Assembly: GCA_026987995.1 (NCBI GenBank) | Contig: JALSMC010000001.1 | Location: forward strand, 1 to 5,384 | Direction: 5' to 3' | Source of the DNA: Sulfurimonas sp. | GTDB taxonomy: Bacteria; Campylobacterota; Campylobacteria; Campylobacterales; Sulfurimonadaceae | DNA length: 5,384 nt | Shown here: piece by piece, positions 1 through 4,047 of the stretch | Layout of the letters: every line of letters starts with the position of its first letter | How positions within the stretch are numbered: position 1 is the first letter of the stretch | Made by a program: the position numbers and the translations under genes | The notes under the pieces: generated by a model | What the model saw: only the letters and a program-made list of their open reading frames with translations | Database searches by the model: none | Told to the model about the DNA's origin: nothing

Positions 1-184
1 AAATGAACATACTAACGGTTTAATCCGACAATACTTACCTAAAAAAAGTACCTTTTTAAATGTCTCTAAGGATGAAATCATTATGATTCAGAATAGACTT
101 AACCATCGACCCCGAAAAATACTAAATTACAAAACACCGTATGAAGTATTTTTTAGTGAAATGAGTAAAAAGTTAGCTAGTTAA
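1..184 (+). CDS. IS30-family transposase, C-terminal fragment (5' end outside window)
   Basis: The frame is open from the window edge to TAA at 182-184 and gives the last 60 residues of a transposase. It begins NEHTNGLIRQYLPKK, which matches the IS30-family block NENTNGLIRQ(Y/F)(F/L)PK. The Glu at residue 2 should be the last acidic residue of the DDE catalytic triad. Further on, NHRPRKILNYKTPYEVF is the typical IS30 C-terminal signature (N-RPRK-L-Y-TP-E). IS30 transposases cut and join DNA at the inverted repeats of their own element. The first two catalytic Asp residues lie outside the window, so it is not possible to say whether the gene is intact. The C-terminus looks complete and undamaged. 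Confidence 0.88.
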   Translation, partial: NEHTNGLIRQYLPKKSTFLNVSKDEIIMIQNRLNHRPRKILNYKTPYEVFFSEMSKKLAS

Positions 185-187
185 ATT

Positions 188-220
188 AGGTGGAAATTGC
201 ACTTGCTATTAGAATTGGCG
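188..220 (+). repeat. probable right terminal repeat of the IS30-family element
   Basis: Four bases after the transposase stop comes a segment with the core TTGCACTTG (197-205) followed by TTAGAATTGGCG (209-220). From memory, IS30-family elements often carry a TTGCACTT...TTGAATT-type terminal repeat just behind the transposase gene. The left end is outside the window, so the inverted partner cannot be aligned and the exact outer boundary is a guess. Confidence 0.4.
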
Positions 221-340
221 GTCATTTATACTCATACTAATTATTCTCGTACGGACTTAGGTAGGACGGTGGGTGTATTTTTGAAACTTAAAAATGAAGT
301 TAGAAGTGCTTTAAGATGGCTATTTCAGGTGGTTTGAGTG

Positions 341-415
341 TGGCTCCGGATACTGGATTCGAACCAGTGACCAAGTGATTAACAGTCACCTACTCTACCG
401 CTGAGCTAATCCGGA
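341..415 (-). tRNA. tRNA-Asn (anticodon GTT)
   Basis: Read on the minus strand this is a complete 75-base cloverleaf. The acceptor stem TCCGGAT pairs perfectly with ATCCGGA, followed by discriminator G and an encoded CCA (plus-strand 341-343). The anticodon arm is GGTGA-CTGTTAA-TCACT, which places GTT at 381-383. The T arm is ACTGG-TTCGAAT-CCAGT. It lies 26 bases downstream of tRNA-Met in the same direction, so the two are probably cut from one transcript. No clear terminator is visible downstream between 220 and 340. Confidence 0.97.
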
Positions 416-441
416 ACATTTGAAAGTTTCTCTTAAAAAAG

Positions 442-518
442 TGGTGTCAAGAGAGGGACTTGAACCCTCGACCCCCGGCTTATGAGACCAGTGCTCTAAC
501 CAGCTGAGCTACCGTGAC
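442..518 (-). tRNA. tRNA-Met (anticodon CAT), probably elongator
   Basis: This is a 77-base minus-strand cloverleaf with encoded CCA. The D arm is GCTC-AGCTGGTTA-GAGC, the anticodon arm CTGGT-CTCATAA-GCCGG with CAT at 482-484, and the T arm GAGGG-TTCAAGT-CCCTC. It lacks the 1-72 mismatch and the three G-C pairs in the anticodon stem that mark bacterial initiator tRNA. The GTAGCTCAG-TGGTTAGAGCAC 5' half resembles elongator tRNA-Met. A lysidine-modified tRNA-Ile2, also encoded with CAT, cannot be ruled out by eye. The acceptor stem has an internal C5-U68 mismatch and a G7-U66 wobble. It is the first gene of the Met-Asn pair. Confidence 0.93.
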
Positions 519-535
519 ATCTTTAAGAGGGTGGA

Positions 536-541
536 ATTATA
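536..541 (-). promoter_or_regulatory. -10 box for the tRNA-Met/tRNA-Asn transcript
   Basis: The minus strand reads GGCTATAATTCC here, a perfect TATAAT 17 bases before the first base of tRNA-Met. A start about 7 bases downstream would give a roughly 10-base leader, as is usual for tRNA transcripts. No good -35 hexamer is seen at 17 bases upstream. That is common in Campylobacterota, whose housekeeping promoters rely mainly on the -10 box. Confidence 0.65.
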
Positions 542-619
542 GCCACAAAAAGCTTTTATTTTCCTTTGTTTATAAAAAGATATTGTGGTTTTGAATATTT
601 AATGAAAAGAGCTAGAATA

Positions 620-643
620 TTTCTTCTCAAGAAAGAGAAGAAA
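620..643. repeat. perfect 9-bp inverted repeat (hairpin or operator)
   Basis: The arms TTTCTTCTC (620-628) and GAGAAGAAA (635-643) are exact reverse complements around a 6-base loop. Only the minus-strand direction has a following U-containing tail (TATTCTAGCTCTTTT), and that tail is weak. A poor terminator for a minus-strand transcript from the 29-codon ORF is one reading, and a protein-binding site is another. It does not match the CIRCE sequence. Confidence 0.5.
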
Positions 644-671
644 GTAAAAGCTAATATTATAGACCAATGGA

Positions 672-761
672 TCATCCTCCTCCATTTTCAAATATAATAT
701 TTGTTCGTACCATGTGTATAAACTGTTTGTTATAATCAATACTATGTGAGTCAACTTTCAT
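672..761 (-). CDS. possible 29-residue small protein, function unknown
   Basis: An ATG at 759-761 is preceded by CAAGGGA with 6 bases between AAGGG (768-772) and the start, a well-placed ribosome-binding site. The 29-residue product starts MKVDSHSIDYNKQF, is hydrophilic and ends in ENGGG. The frame can be extended back to a GTG at 855-857, but that start has no Shine-Dalgarno site, so the short form is preferred. An extended -10 box (TGCTATACT, 837-845) lies about 80 bases upstream on the same strand. I recognise no family. An ORF of 29 codons can arise by chance in such DNA, so only the ribosome-binding site and promoter support it. Confidence 0.33.
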   Translation of the reverse strand: MKVDSHSIDYNKQFIHMVRTNIIFENGGG

Positions 762-783
762 AAGAATCCCTTGATTTTGAGTA

Positions 784-798
784 AAGCACGAAGTGCTT
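784..798. repeat. short inverted repeat AAGCAC-GAA-GTGCTT
   Basis: Two 6-base arms are exact reverse complements around a 3-base spacer. The repeat lies about 60 bases upstream of the groES promoter candidate and in the predicted leader of the 29-codon minus-strand ORF. It could be a small hairpin in that leader or a dyad operator. It is not a CIRCE element: that has TTAGCACTC arms separated by 9 bases. Confidence 0.4.
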
Positions 799-836
799 AA
801 GGTCGATAAACAAGAACAATATGTAACTACAATTAA

Positions 837-845
837 AGTATAGCA
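837..845 (-). promoter_or_regulatory. candidate extended -10 promoter, minus strand
   Basis: The minus strand reads TGCTATACT, an extended -10 (TGnTATAnT). Transcription would start near 830 and run into the 29-codon ORF after a leader of about 70 bases. No convincing -35 is visible. It sits back to back with the groES promoter, whose -35 begins 16 bases away. Confidence 0.35.
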
Positions 846-860
846 ATTAGTGTTCACAAA

Positions 861-890
861 TTGATTACATTAAACCTATTATGGTAAAAT
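861..890 (+). promoter_or_regulatory. candidate sigma-70 promoter of groES-groEL
   Basis: TTGATT (861-866) and TAAAAT (885-890) are 18 bases apart, and the -10 is preceded by TGG, which makes an extended -10 (TGnTAAAAT). Transcription would start near 897 and give a leader of about 36 bases before the groES start. No CIRCE repeat for HrcA is visible near it, so any heat regulation must use another site or factor. Confidence 0.5.
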
Positions 891-921
891 CGCAGTTATA
901 AAAATAAATAACATATAATGA

Positions 922-927
922 AAGAGG
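922..927 (+). promoter_or_regulatory. ribosome-binding site that decides the groES start
   Basis: AAGAGG lies 5 bases before ATG 933-935. A second in-frame ATG at 918-920 would add five residues (MKEVT), but it has no Shine-Dalgarno site, and its sequence overlaps this one. GroES proteins normally begin close to an M-x-F-x-PLG motif, which fits the 933 start. Confidence 0.75.
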
Positions 928-932
928 TTACA

Positions 933-1193
933 ATGAATTTTCAACCACTTGGAAACAGAGTTTTAGTAAAACGTGTAGAAGAAGCGACAACAACTATGTC
1001 GGGGATAATCATTCCTGATAATGCAAAAGAAAAACCTGCTCGGGGTGAAGTAGTTGCTGTAAGTAAAGAAGTAGAAACAATTACAAATGGTAATCAAGTT
1101 CTTTTTGGTAAGTACTCAGGGAACGAAGTTTCTTTTGATGGAACAGACTATGTTGTACTTGATACAGAAGACATTTTTGGAATTATCGGTTAG
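933..1193 (+). CDS. groES: co-chaperonin GroES (Hsp10)
   Basis: GroES forms the seven-membered lid that closes the GroEL folding chamber in the cytoplasm. The 86-residue product has the family's usual length and begins [14 protein letters not shown], the conserved N-terminal strand. Residues about 17-32 form the mobile loop, with the hydrophobic tripeptide I25-I26-I27 followed by [15 protein letters not shown] follows, as does the core [11 protein letters not shown]. The C-terminus EDIFGIIG matches the typical D-I-L-G-I-I ending. The start at 933 is chosen for its ribosome-binding site, since the frame also opens at 918. groEL follows after 113 bases, longer than usual, and that gap contains strong hairpins. 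Confidence 0.97.
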   Translation: MNFQPLGNRVLVKRVEEATTTMSGIIIPDNAKEKPARGEVVAVSKEVETITNGNQVLFGKYSGNEVSFDGTDYVVLDTEDIFGIIG

Positions 1194-1200
1194 ATAAACT

Positions 1201-1256
1201 TTAGTCGCCTCAGCGGCGCAAGCGAATAAAAGGGATGTATTCCTTTTATGGACTAA
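1201..1256 (+). other. predicted three-way-junction RNA fold in the groES-groEL spacer
   Basis: TTAGTC (1201-1206) is the exact reverse complement of GACTAA (1251-1256) and closes two inner hairpins. The first is GCC/GGC (1207-1209 with 1215-1217; CGCC/GGCG if C1206 is used here instead of in the outer stem) with a 5-base loop. The second is a 10-pair stem, ATAAAAGGGA (1226-1235) with TTCCTTTTAT (1240-1249), with one G-U pair and a TGTA loop. It begins 7 bases after the groES stop. I recognise no known riboswitch or ribozyme family. It may be an mRNA-processing or stability element or a dispersed intergenic repeat. Confidence 0.45.
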
Positions 1257-1257
1257 T

Positions 1258-1279
1258 AAATGAAGGGTTTCCTTCATTT
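1258..1279 (+). promoter_or_regulatory. 9-bp hairpin upstream of the groEL ribosome-binding site
   Basis: AAATGAAGG (1258-1266) pairs perfectly with CCTTCATTT (1271-1279) around a GTTT loop. The following sequence (TATGAAAT) is not a U-run, so a full terminator is unlikely. The stem ends 14 bases before the groEL Shine-Dalgarno AAGGA (1294-1298). It could stop 3'-to-5' RNA decay, cause partial termination, or mark an RNA cleavage site that sets the GroES:GroEL ratio. Confidence 0.5.
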
Positions 1280-1306
1280 TATGAAATAAAATTAAGGAAT
1301 TTTTAG

Positions 1307-2935
1307 ATGGCAAAAGAAATAATATTTTCAGATACGGCTCGTAATGCGCTTGCACGTGGTGTAGAAAAACTAACAGATGCAGTAAAAGTGACTATGGGAC
1401 CTCGCGGTCGTAATGTACTTATCATGAAAAGCTACGGTGCTCCAGTTCTTACTAAAGATGGCGTTTCAGTTGCTCGTGAAGTAGAACTAAAAGATAAACT
1501 AGAAGACATGGGTGCACAACTTGTAAAAGAAGTAGCGTCAAACACAGCTGATGAGGCTGGAGATGGTACTACTACTGCTACTGTTCTTGCAAACGCCATC
1601 TTCTCAGAAGGTCTTCGTAACATCACTGCAGGAGCAAATCCTGTTGAAGTAAAACGCGGTATGGACAAAGCTTGTGCGCAGATACTAGAGAACCTAGAAG
1701 CTGCTTCTAAATCAGTTGATGGAAAAGAAGATATTGCTCAAGTTGCAACTATCTCTGCTAACTCTGATACTGACATCGGTGATATGATTGCAGAAGCTAT
1801 GGATAGAGTTGGTCAAGATGGTGTTATCACTGTTGAAGAAGCTAAAGGTATATCTGATGAGCTTGATGTTGTTGAGGGTATGCAGTTTGACCGTGGTTAC
1901 TTAAGCCCTTACTTTATCACTAACCCTGAGAAGATGATAGCTGAGATTGAAAACCCTTTTATCTTACTAGCTGATAGTAAAATCTCTTCACTTAAAGACC
2001 TTTTACCAGTGTTGGAACAAGTGCAAAAGACTTCTCGTCCACTTCTTATCATCGCTGAAGATGTTGAGGGTGAAGCACTCTCTACTTTAGTTGTAAACAA
2101 ACTTCGTGGTGTTTTAAATATCTCTGCGGTAAAAGCTCCAGGTTTTGGGGATAGACGTAAGGCAATGTTGGCGGACATCGCTGTTCTCACACATGGAACT
2201 GTGATAAGTGAAGAGACTGGTCATACACTTGAAGGTGCTACTATAGAGATGTTAGGTCAAGCAGCTCGTGTTGTGATTGACAAAGACAATACTGTTATCG
2301 TTGATGGTGCTGGATTAGAGGAAAATGTAAAAAACCGCATAGCTGAGATAAAAGTTCAGATAGAGACAACTTCTAGCGAATATGACAAAGAAAAACTCCA
2401 AGAGCGTTTAGCAAAACTAAGCGGTGGGGTTGCTGTTATCAAAGTTGGTGCTGCGACTGAAACTGAAATGAAAGAGAAGAAAGACCGTGTTGATGATGCT
2501 CTCTCTGCTACAAAAGCAGCAGTCGAAGAGGGAATCATCATCGGTGGTGGTGCTGCTCTTGTTCGTGCTGCTTCAAAAGTAAGTATAGAACTCGATGGCG
2601 ACCAAAAAATAGGTGCTGAGATTATTCTACGTGCTATTACAGCTCCAATGAAGCAGATAGCTCAAAATGCAGGCTTTGACACAGGTGTTGTAGTAAACAC
2701 TGTAGCAACTGCTGATAGCGATACTATAGGTTTTAATGCTGCAAATGGTGAGTATGTAGATATGTTTAAAGCGGGTATCATCGACCCTCTTAAAGTAGCT
2801 CGTGTTGCACTTACAAACGCAACCTCAGTAGCCTCTATGCTTCTTACAACTGAAGCGGCTATATATGAGATACCAGAAGAGTCACCAGCTGAGATGCCTC
2901 AGCCGATGGGTGGTATGCCTGGTATGGGAATGTAA
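1307..2935 (+). CDS. groEL: chaperonin GroEL (Hsp60)
   Basis: GroEL is the double-ring ATP-driven chaperone that folds cytoplasmic proteins under the GroES lid. The 542-residue product is full length. It shows the MAKEI N-terminus, the ATP-binding TMGPRGRNV (29-37) and [11 protein letters not shown] (85-95, with D86), the apical-domain KAPGFGDRR (276-284), and the catalytic Asp D397 in DRVDDAL. The chaperonin signature [12 protein letters not shown] is at 404-415. The C-terminus ends in the Gly-Met tail GGMPGMGM that lines the chamber floor. AAGGA at 1294-1298 lies 8 bases before the ATG. No frameshift or missing catalytic residue is seen. Transcription is probably from the groES promoter through the structured spacer. 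Confidence 0.99.
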   Translation: MAKEIIFSDTARNALARGVEKLTDAVKVTMGPRGRNVLIMKSYGAPVLTKDGVSVAREVELKDKLEDMGAQLVKEVASNTADEAGDGTTTATVLANAIFSEGLRNITAGANPVEVKRGMDKACAQILENLEAASKSVDGKEDIAQVATISANSDTDIGDMIAEAMDRVGQDGVITVEEAKGISDELDVVEGMQFDRGYLSPYFITNPEKMIAEIENPFILLADSKISSLKDLLPVLEQVQKTSRPLLIIAEDVEGEALSTLVVNKLRGVLNISAVKAPGFGDRRKAMLADIAVLTHGTVISEETGHTLEGATIEMLGQAARVVIDKDNTVIVDGAGLEENVKNRIAEIKVQIETTSSEYDKEKLQERLAKLSGGVAVIKVGAATETEMKEKKDRVDDALSATKAAVEEGIIIGGGAALVRAASKVSIELDGDQKIGAEIILRAITAPMKQIAQNAGFDTGVVVNTVATADSDTIGFNAANGEYVDMFKAGIIDPLKVARVALTNATSVASMLLTTEAAIYEIPEESPAEMPQPMGGMPGMGM

Positions 2936-3166
2936 TTGAAAATAGACAATCCATTTGAATCAGGTCACATAAAAAACTACTTACTGCTTTATGCAAGTAT
3001 AGTAGTTATTATGGTGCTATTTTTTATTGCTACTACTCTTTTTAATGATATAAAAGATGTTGATAAAAAAGTTTTTAGTACTCAAATGAATGAAAACACA
3101 AAAGTTCTCGTTGAAGATGTAGAAGAATCTATTCCTAAATTTAAGCTTTTAGATACAACTTATTAG
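2936..3166 (+). CDS. small single-pass membrane protein of unknown function
   Basis: The frame opens with TTG at the base directly after the groEL stop (TAATTG) and runs 76 residues to TAG. GGGA in the last groEL codons lies 6 bases upstream and can serve as ribosome-binding site. No in-frame ATG exists near the 5' end. Residues about 14-36 form one strong hydrophobic segment (LLLYASIVVIMVLFFIATTL), followed by an acidic and lysine-rich tail (about 37-76) without cysteines. By charge, the short N-terminus (KIDNPFESGHIK) does not clearly fix topology. It is probably translated by coupling to groEL. I recognise no family. Adjacency to groEL may only reflect shared transcription and need not mean a chaperone role. 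Confidence 0.7.
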   Translation: MKIDNPFESGHIKNYLLLYASIVVIMVLFFIATTLFNDIKDVDKKVFSTQMNENTKVLVEDVEESIPKFKLLDTTY

Positions 3167-3168
3167 GA

Positions 3169-3194
3169 GTCACAAAAAATTATTTTTTTGTGAC
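3169..3194. terminator. bidirectional terminator between the groEL operon and exbD
   Basis: GTCACAAAAAA (3169-3179) pairs exactly with TTTTTTGTGAC (3184-3194) around a TTAT loop. The A-run and T-run form the upper stem, so both strands present a U-rich 3' arm. It lies 2 bases after the stop of the small membrane protein, and on the other strand it contains the last four codons and the stop of exbD. The position between two converging transcripts supports the call. The stem has few G-C pairs, so its strength is uncertain. Confidence 0.65.
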
Positions 3195-3572
3195 AATGTA
3201 GAGTTGCTCATGCCCCAAACGTTTTAAAATATCCATAACACTTACAAAGTCTTGAAACTTCGACTCTTTATCACTTCTTAGTATAACTGTCTGTGTTTTT
3301 TCAACGGAAGATAGTTTTTTCTCTAAAGTACTTAAATTCACTTTATCTTTATCAAAAAAGAGTTCACCCTTAGCGTTTACATATATGGTTACTTCTTTTT
3401 TTGTATCTTTTTTATCAGTTGCTTTTGCTTTTGGCAGATCAATAGGAATGACACCTTGCTTTATGAATGTAGCAGTAGTCAGAACCATAACAAGTAAAAC
3501 AAGCATAATATCTATAAAAGGGATGACATTTATAGAGTCAAACCTTTTATGACTTTTTTTACACTTTGCCAT
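3180..3572 (-). CDS. exbD: TonB-system proton-channel subunit ExbD (group 2)
   Basis: ExbD and ExbB form an inner-membrane motor that uses the proton gradient to drive TonB and so outer-membrane uptake of iron complexes, cobalamin or other ligands. The 130-residue protein has a short cytoplasmic N-terminus rich in Lys, one membrane span at about 15-37 containing D21 in NVIPFIDIMLVLL (the conserved protonated Asp, D25 in E. coli), and a periplasmic domain from about 44. The later segment LRSDKESKFQDFVSVMDILK is typical of ExbD/TolR. Length and sequence resemble, from memory, Helicobacter ExbD. Its ATG overlaps the exbB stop by one base (TAATG), so translation is probably coupled. TolR is the main alternative, but no tol or pal gene is nearby. 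Confidence 0.93.
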   Translation of the reverse strand: MAKCKKSHKRFDSINVIPFIDIMLVLLVMVLTTATFIKQGVIPIDLPKAKATDKKDTKKEVTIYVNAKGELFFDKDKVNLSTLEKKLSSVEKTQTVILRSDKESKFQDFVSVMDILKRLGHEQLYIVTKK

Positions 3573-4030
3573 TACTTCGCTTTTGCCTCAGCTTCAGCTT
3601 CCACATCAAATTTTGTTAGAATTCTTTCTGCCTTACGAAGTGTAATAGTGTAAGCAACTATTGCTGGCATAGCGACAACAAGACCCATAGCCGTAGCTTT
3701 AAGTGCAAGTGCTAGTCCAACCATGATTTTCTTAGCATCAACAGCCCCAACATCACCCATAGTATAAAATGTAATCATGATTCCTACAACAGTTCCAAGA
3801 AGTCCAACATAAGGAGCATTTGTACCGATGGCACTAAGAACTCCAATGTTATCTGTCAAATCAAGATCAAGATTATCTCTATACTCATAATCTTCTGTTC
3901 TTACACTTTTGTAAAACATCATTCGCTCTATAAATAACCATAATGTTACAACACTCATAAGACCTAGTAGTCCCATAACTCCATAGTCGAGAGCTTGTTC
4001 AGCAAATTCTAAAACAGTTGATTCTTGCAT
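3572..4030 (-). CDS. exbB: TonB-system motor subunit ExbB (group 2)
   Basis: ExbB forms the pentameric inner-membrane ring around ExbD. The 152-residue product has a first span at about 17-34, a cytoplasmic stretch (35-65), a second span beginning near IGTNAPYVGLLGTVVGI (68-84) and a third span within LALALKATAMGLVVAMPAIVAY (106-127). T80 and T113 match the pore threonines T148 and T181 of E. coli ExbB, while L108 stands where E. coli has E176. The short form without an extended N-terminus is the Helicobacter-like group. The C-terminal tail is an acidic and Ala-rich repeat (EAEAEAKAK). AGGA at 4037-4040 lies 6 bases before the ATG. The gene is 17 bases behind the histidine kinase and probably in the same operon. 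Confidence 0.94.
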   Translation of the reverse strand: MQESTVLEFAEQALDYGVMGLLGLMSVVTLWLFIERMMFYKSVRTEDYEYRDNLDLDLTDNIGVLSAIGTNAPYVGLLGTVVGIMITFYTMGDVGAVDAKKIMVGLALALKATAMGLVVAMPAIVAYTITLRKAERILTKFDVEAEAEAKAK

Positions 4031-4047
4031 ATATTTTCCTATATTTT

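Larger units (their letters stand above)
519..932. other. 414-base stretch without an established gene between tRNA-Met and groES
   Basis: This AT-rich stretch contains the tRNA promoter, a perfect 9-bp inverted repeat (620-643), a candidate 29-codon ORF on the minus strand (672-761) with a possible overlapping second ORF (556-675), a 6-bp inverted repeat (784-798), and back-to-back promoter candidates for the minus strand (837-845) and for groES (861-890). No RNA gene of a known family is recognisable. Confidence 0.6.

Noticed and set aside
784..798. CIRCE (HrcA operator) upstream of groES
   Set aside because: The arms are AAGCAC/GTGCTT with a 3-base spacer, whereas CIRCE is TTAGCACTC-N9-GAGTGCTAA. 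Only the inner core is shared.
672..857. Longer 61-residue form of the small minus-strand ORF, starting with GTG at 855-857
   Set aside because: The GTG has no Shine-Dalgarno site and lies upstream of the only good -10 box on that strand. The ATG at 759-761 has a well-spaced AAGGG.
914..919. TATAAT at 914-919 as the groES -10 box
   Set aside because: It overlaps the region just before the ribosome-binding site. A start from it would remove the Shine-Dalgarno or leave almost no leader.
918..932. Upstream ATG that would lengthen GroES by five residues (MKEVT)
   Set aside because: No ribosome-binding site precedes it, and AAGAGG is placed correctly for ATG 933. GroES proteins begin near M-x-F-x-PLG.
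1201..1279. CRISPR-like repeats or a full intrinsic terminator in the groES-groEL spacer
   Set aside because: The hairpins differ in sequence, there are no regular repeat-spacer units, and no U-run follows either stem, so neither call is supported.
1116..1355. Minus-strand open frame of 79 codons over the groES end and the groES-groEL spacer
   Set aside because: It overlaps groES and the start of groEL in antisense, includes the hairpins and shows no family features, so it is read as a chance frame.
1432..2541. Several minus-strand open frames inside groEL
   Set aside because: They lie antisense to a conserved full-length gene. Their Ser/Ala-rich compositions are what antisense of groEL codons gives.
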